From positions 21,731 to 85,730 of the forward strand of contig DASXML010000060.1 of NCBI GenBank assembly GCA_036495715.1: a stretch of DNA of 64,000 nucleotides, written 5' to 3'. Position 1 is the first letter of the stretch. Every line of letters starts with the position of its first letter. Source of the DNA: Scandinavium sp036495715. GTDB taxonomy: Bacteria; Pseudomonadota; Gammaproteobacteria; Enterobacterales; Enterobacteriaceae. Below the pieces are notes generated by a model. The model was given only the letters and a program-made list of their open reading frames with translations. It was not told the origin of the DNA and ran no database searches. The translations under genes were made by a program, and so were the position numbers. Below, piece by piece: positions 60,820-64,000 of the stretch.

Positions 60820-62340
60820 ATGTCATTGTCGATTATTTATACGCGAGCAGCACTGGGCGTGAACGCCCCACTCATCACCGTGGAAGTGCATATCAGTAAC
60901 GGATTACCCGGTTTAACAATGGTTGGCTTACCAGAAACCGCGGTGAAAGAAGCGCGAGATCGAGTCAGAAGTGCAGTGATTAACAGTGGTTATGAATTTC
61001 CAGCAAAGAAGATAACCATTAACCTGGCACCAGCTGATTTGCCAAAAGAAGGCGGGCGATATGATTTGCCTATCGCCATTGCGCTCCTGGCAGCCTCTGA
61101 GCAGCTAAACACAACCAGACTTAACCAATACGAGTTCATTGGCGAGCTTGCCCTTACAGGTGCAATACGCGGCGTGACAGGGGCGATTTCAGGAGCAATG
61201 GAAGCCATCAGGGCCGGGCACCAGATTATCCTGGCCACAGAAAATGCTCCCGAGGTTGGCCTGATTGGTGGGACAGACTGTTTTATTGCCAGTCATTTGC
61301 AGGAGGTTTGCGCTTTTCTGGAGGGGCGAACTGAACTGGAACATCCCGCCGTACAGGAAGACGCGTCGATCACGGCGGATGCCGATATCAGTGACGTCAT
61401 AGGCCAGCAGCAGGGAAAACGTGCACTGGAGATAACGGCCGCAGGTGGTCATAACCTGTTGCTTGTGGGTCCACCCGGTACGGGAAAAACGATGTTGGCC
61501 AGCCGGTTACCTGGTATCCTTCCCTCTCTGAGCAATCAGGAAGCGCTGGAGAGTGCGGCAATTCTGAGCCTGGTCAGTACAGGGCATGTACACAAACAAT
61601 GGCGCAAGCGCCCATTCCGCTCGCCTCATCATAGTGCATCACTGACAGCAATGGTTGGCGGAGGGGCTATCCCTGCACCTGGTGAAATCTCTCTCGCCCA
61701 TAACGGCATCTTGTTTCTCGATGAATTACCTGAATTTGAGCGACGAGTCCTTGATGCTCTGCGTGAACCCATTGAGTCAGGAAAGATTCACATCTCCCGC
61801 ACTAGAGCAAAAATTACCTACCCTGCTCGCTTCCAACTCATTGCTGCCATGAATCCCAGCCCTACCGGACACTATCAGGGCAATCATAACCGCAGTTCTC
61901 CGGAACAGGTGTTGCGTTATCTGGCTCGGCTCTCTGGACCCTTTCTCGACCGGTTTGATCTCTCACTGGAGATCCCGCTTCCGCCTCCAGGGCTGTTGAG
62001 TCAGCCCCCTGAAAAAGGTGAAAGCAGCCAGACGGTAAAACAAAGGGTCGTGGCAGCCCAGCAAACACAGCTATCTCGTCAGGGGAAACTCAACGCACTT
62101 CTTGAAAGCCATGAAATAAAAACCTGGTGCGCGTTACAGGCAGAAGACGCAGTATGGCTGGAACAGGCGTTGGCCCATTTGGGGTTATCGATTCGAGCCT
62201 GGCAACGATTGGTTAAAGTGTCGCGAACCATCGCCGATCTCGCCGGAGAAGAACACATTGCACGGGAGCATTTGCAGGAAGCCTTGGGATATCGGGCGAT
62301 TGAAAGGTTACTGATCCATTTACAGAAAATGATGATGTAA
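60820..62340 (+). CDS. comM: Mg-chelatase-like AAA+ protein ComM (YifB)
   Basis: ComM is a hexameric helicase that promotes branch migration during natural transformation in related bacteria; E. coli YifB is its orthologue. The 506-residue protein has an N-terminal Lon-protease-like domain, Walker A GPPGTGKT (217-224), Walker B GILFLDELPEF, and a C-terminal Mg-chelatase domain. GGAGG five bases before ATG. Confidence 0.94.
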   Translation: MSLSIIYTRAALGVNAPLITVEVHISNGLPGLTMVGLPETAVKEARDRVRSAVINSGYEFPAKKITINLAPADLPKEGGRYDLPIAIALLAASEQLNTTRLNQYEFIGELALTGAIRGVTGAISGAMEAIRAGHQIILATENAPEVGLIGGTDCFIASHLQEVCAFLEGRTELEHPAVQEDASITADADISDVIGQQQGKRALEITAAGGHNLLLVGPPGTGKTMLASRLPGILPSLSNQEALESAAILSLVSTGHVHKQWRKRPFRSPHHSASLTAMVGGGAIPAPGEISLAHNGILFLDELPEFERRVLDALREPIESGKIHISRTRAKITYPARFQLIAAMNPSPTGHYQGNHNRSSPEQVLRYLARLSGPFLDRFDLSLEIPLPPPGLLSQPPEKGESSQTVKQRVVAAQQTQLSRQGKLNALLESHEIKTWCALQAEDAVWLEQALAHLGLSIRAWQRLVKVSRTIADLAGEEHIAREHLQEALGYRAIERLLIHLQKMMM

Positions 62341-62361
62341 AAAAGGGGCTTCCGCCCCTTT
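62341..62361 (-). terminator. maoP terminator
   Basis: AAAGGGGC, TTCC, GCCCCTTT with a minus-strand T-run overlapping the comM stop. It serves maoP and possibly comM weakly. Confidence 0.85.
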
Positions 62362-62365
62362 CTCA

Positions 62366-62704
62366 TTAATCGTCGCTTTCGGTGTAGTCTTCTGTACCTT
62401 CTGCCTGCGGCTTACCACCAGACAGGGTATGAAAACGTTTTGGCCGTTTGACGCGCGCCATGTATTTGATCCATACGCGTTCAATTTCTGTTGCTGGCTC
62501 ACGTTCACCGCGACAGACCGCGACAAATTGCTTTTCGTCTTCAGTTGCAGGCTCACGGTGACCCAGATCCAGCTCATTAAACGCATAACCGTGGCGTTCC
62601 AGCAGTTGGGCTTCTTTGATGGTGAAATCACCATGACGAGAAAACCCACGCGGATAATTTTTATTGTCGAAAAAACGATTAGTCGTCATAAAGCTTTCCG
62701 CCAT
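62366..62704 (-). CDS. maoP: Ori macrodomain protein MaoP (YifE)
   Basis: MaoP organises the Ori macrodomain through the nearby maoS site in E. coli. The 112-residue DUF413 protein starts MAESFMTTNRFFDNKNYPRG, with AGGAG upstream. Divergent from hdfR; convergent with comM. Confidence 0.93.
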   Translation of the reverse strand: MAESFMTTNRFFDNKNYPRGFSRHGDFTIKEAQLLERHGYAFNELDLGHREPATEDEKQFVAVCRGEREPATEIERVWIKYMARVKRPKRFHTLSGGKPQAEGTEDYTESDD

Positions 62705-62822
62705 CCTACACGCTCCTAATTCTTTGGCTGAGCTATTTATGGCGCGGAGTATTAGTTACGCTTGACAGAGCGTCAAACAAAACATTTAAATCATCACGAC
62801 AAATAATTTTGTGGAGAAGGTT

Positions 62823-63644
62823 GTGGATACGGAATTGCTAAAAACTTTCCTTGAGGTGAGTCGAACACGTCACTTCGGACGTGCAGCGGAAGCGCTATAC
62901 CTGACGCAATCAGCCGTCAGCTTTCGTATTCGTCAGCTTGAAAACCAGCTTGGTGTAAATTTATTCACCCGGCATCGCAACAATATCCGCCTGACTGCGG
63001 CCGGCGAGAAACTTCTACCGTATGCCGAAACGCTAATGAGCACTTGGCAATCGGCCCGTAAGGAAGTGGCGAATACGGCGCGACACAATGAGTTCTCTAT
63101 TGGTGCCAGCGCCTCGCTGTGGGAATGCATGCTCAACGGTTGGCTTGGACGGCTTTATTCTGCGTACAGTACATTGCAATTTGAAGCGCGTATTGCTCAA
63201 CGGCAGTCACTGGTAAAACAGCTACATGAGCGCCAGCTGGATCTATTGATAACCACCGAAGCCCCTAAAATGGATGAGTTCAGCAGCCAGTTGCTGGGAC
63301 ATTTCACACTGGCACTCTATTGCGCCAGCCCTTCGCAGGTGAAAGCGAACCTGAATTATCTGCGACTGGAGTGGGGCCCAGACTTTCATCAGCATGAAGC
63401 AGGGCTTATCTCATCCGATGATATTCCCCTCCTGACAACCAGCTCTGCTGAACTGGCAAGACAACAACTTGCACCGCTTAAGGGCTGTACCTGGTTACCG
63501 ATGGCGTGGGCAAAAATGAAAGATGGCTTACATACCGTGTCTGATAGCGCGACTCTTTCACGTCCGCTCTACGCTATTTGGCTACAGAATAGCGATAAAC
63601 AGACGCAAATTCGCGAGATCTTAAAACTCACCGTGCTGGATTGA
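62823..63644 (+). CDS. hdfR: LysR-type regulator HdfR
   Basis: HdfR represses flhDC and affects other genes in E. coli. The start is GTG 62823 (DTELLKTFLEVSRTRHFGRA) with GGAGAAGG upstream, giving 273 residues (E. coli 279). HTH at 1-60, LysR effector domain after. It is slightly shorter than E. coli at the C-terminus and in one loop. Confidence 0.93.
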   Translation: MDTELLKTFLEVSRTRHFGRAAEALYLTQSAVSFRIRQLENQLGVNLFTRHRNNIRLTAAGEKLLPYAETLMSTWQSARKEVANTARHNEFSIGASASLWECMLNGWLGRLYSAYSTLQFEARIAQRQSLVKQLHERQLDLLITTEAPKMDEFSSQLLGHFTLALYCASPSQVKANLNYLRLEWGPDFHQHEAGLISSDDIPLLTTSSAELARQQLAPLKGCTWLPMAWAKMKDGLHTVSDSATLSRPLYAIWLQNSDKQTQIREILKLTVLD

Positions 63645-63701
63645 GAATTTTTGAGAGTATTTAGTATCGGGCAGCGGATGAAAACCCGCTGAATTTTAGA
63701 C

Positions 63702-63731
63702 AAAAAAAATCCTTTGCCGAAGCAAAGGATT
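63702..63731 (-). terminator. Terminator of the rRNA-aspT-trpT operon
   Basis: On the minus strand AATCCTTTGC, TTCG, GCAAAGGATT followed by T8, seven bases past trpT. It also separates hdfR. Confidence 0.93.
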
Positions 63732-63737
63732 ATTATA

Positions 63738-63813
63738 TGGCAGGGGCGGAGAGACTCGAACTCGCGACACCCGGTTTTGGAGACCGGTGCTCTACCAACT
63801 GAGCTACGCCCCT
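63738..63813 (-). tRNA. trpT: tRNA-Trp(CCA)
   Basis: 76-nt tRNA with encoded CCA; anticodon CCA in CCGGTCTCCAAAACCGG. The T-stem GCGAG/CTCTC has a C50-U64 mismatch. Confidence 0.96.
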
Positions 63814-63866
63814 AAATGACGCTTATTATTAAGCCTGCAATAAAGCAGGCTCAATTTTCTAATAAG

Positions 63867-63943
63867 TGGCGGAACGGACGGGACTCGAACCCGCGACCCC
63901 CTGCGTGACAGGCAGGTATTCTAACCGACTGAACTACCGCTCC
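63867..63943 (-). tRNA. aspT: tRNA-Asp(GTC)
   Basis: 77-nt tRNA with encoded CCA; anticodon GTC in CTGCCTGTCACGCAGG. It follows the expected 5S rRNA of an rrnC-type operon. Confidence 0.97.
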
Positions 63944-63996
63944 ACCGAATTTCTCTACAACTCCCGGTTTCATTCCCCGGGTTACTGCTTAATTTG

Positions 63997-64000
63997 ATGC
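63997..64000 (-). rRNA. Probable last bases of 5S rRNA at the window edge
   Basis: The final ATGC, preceded on the + strand by CTGCTTAATTTG, matches the 3' end of 5S rRNA (GGCAT) and the CAAATTAAGCAG that follows it in E. coli rrnC. Only four bases are inside, so this rests on context. Confidence 0.35.

Noticed and set aside
60641..60862. 73-codon + strand ORF upstream of comM
   Set aside because: It lies in promoter DNA and overlaps the comM start in another frame; no ribosome site or similarity.

Overview
This window is chromosomal DNA of a gamma-proteobacterium of the family Enterobacteriaceae, close to but not Escherichia coli. Nearly every gene is collinear with the E. coli metE-to-rrnC segment (about 84-86 min), with protein lengths equal or within a few residues. 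It departs from E. coli at a few points, which is where the interest lies. I cannot name the genus. I see no prophage, insertion sequence or CRISPR array.

Layout. 1-10.96 kb: metE (cut by the left edge) and metR diverge from a MetJ/MetR-controlled region, followed by yigM, an inserted stand-alone EAL gene, yigL-pldB, rhtB/rhtC, recQ and pldA. 11-15.3 kb: yigI, rarD, a two-gene accessory operon (membrane fatty-acid desaturase plus a PhnD-like binding protein without signal peptide), then corA with a possible corL leader peptide. 15.6-28.7 kb: uvrD (LexA box), the dapF-yigA-xerC-yigB cluster, lptM, cyaY/cyaA, and hemCDXY ending in two near-identical terminators. 28.9-31.1 kb: a decayed MFS transporter gene stands where E. 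coli has aslBA, next to the sRNA gene glmZ with a sigma-54-type promoter and GlrR-type sites, then the tRNA operon argX-hisR-leuT-proM.

31.1-43.7 kb: yifK and the enterobacterial common antigen (ECA) cluster wecG-wzyE-wecF-wzxE-wecE-wecD-wecC-wecB-wzzE-wecA, read leftward. Between wecC and wecD, rffG and rffH (dTDP-glucose 4,6-dehydratase and glucose-1-phosphate thymidylyltransferase) are reduced to short remnants totalling about 170 bp. The cluster therefore cannot make its own dTDP-4-keto-6-deoxyglucose and must depend on rml/rfb paralogues elsewhere. 44-51.2 kb: rho (its rhoL leader ORF has lost its start), trxA, rhlB, gppA, rep, ppiC. 51.2-60.5 kb: ilvC/ilvY and ilvLXGMEDA, with the leader peptide, attenuator and an intact acetolactate synthase II. 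60.8-64 kb: comM, maoP, hdfR and the distal end of an rRNA operon (trpT, aspT, probably the last bases of 5S rRNA at the edge).

Systems represented are methionine and branched-chain amino acid synthesis, heme and cAMP synthesis, ECA surface polysaccharide, DNA repair and recombination (UvrD, RecQ, Rep, XerC), transcription termination (Rho) and RNA-based control (GlmZ, ilv attenuator). The strongest non-routine observations are the rffG/rffH deletion scar, the sigma-54/GlrR architecture at glmZ, and a pair of ~100-nt structured repeats beside metE and ilvC whose stems covary.
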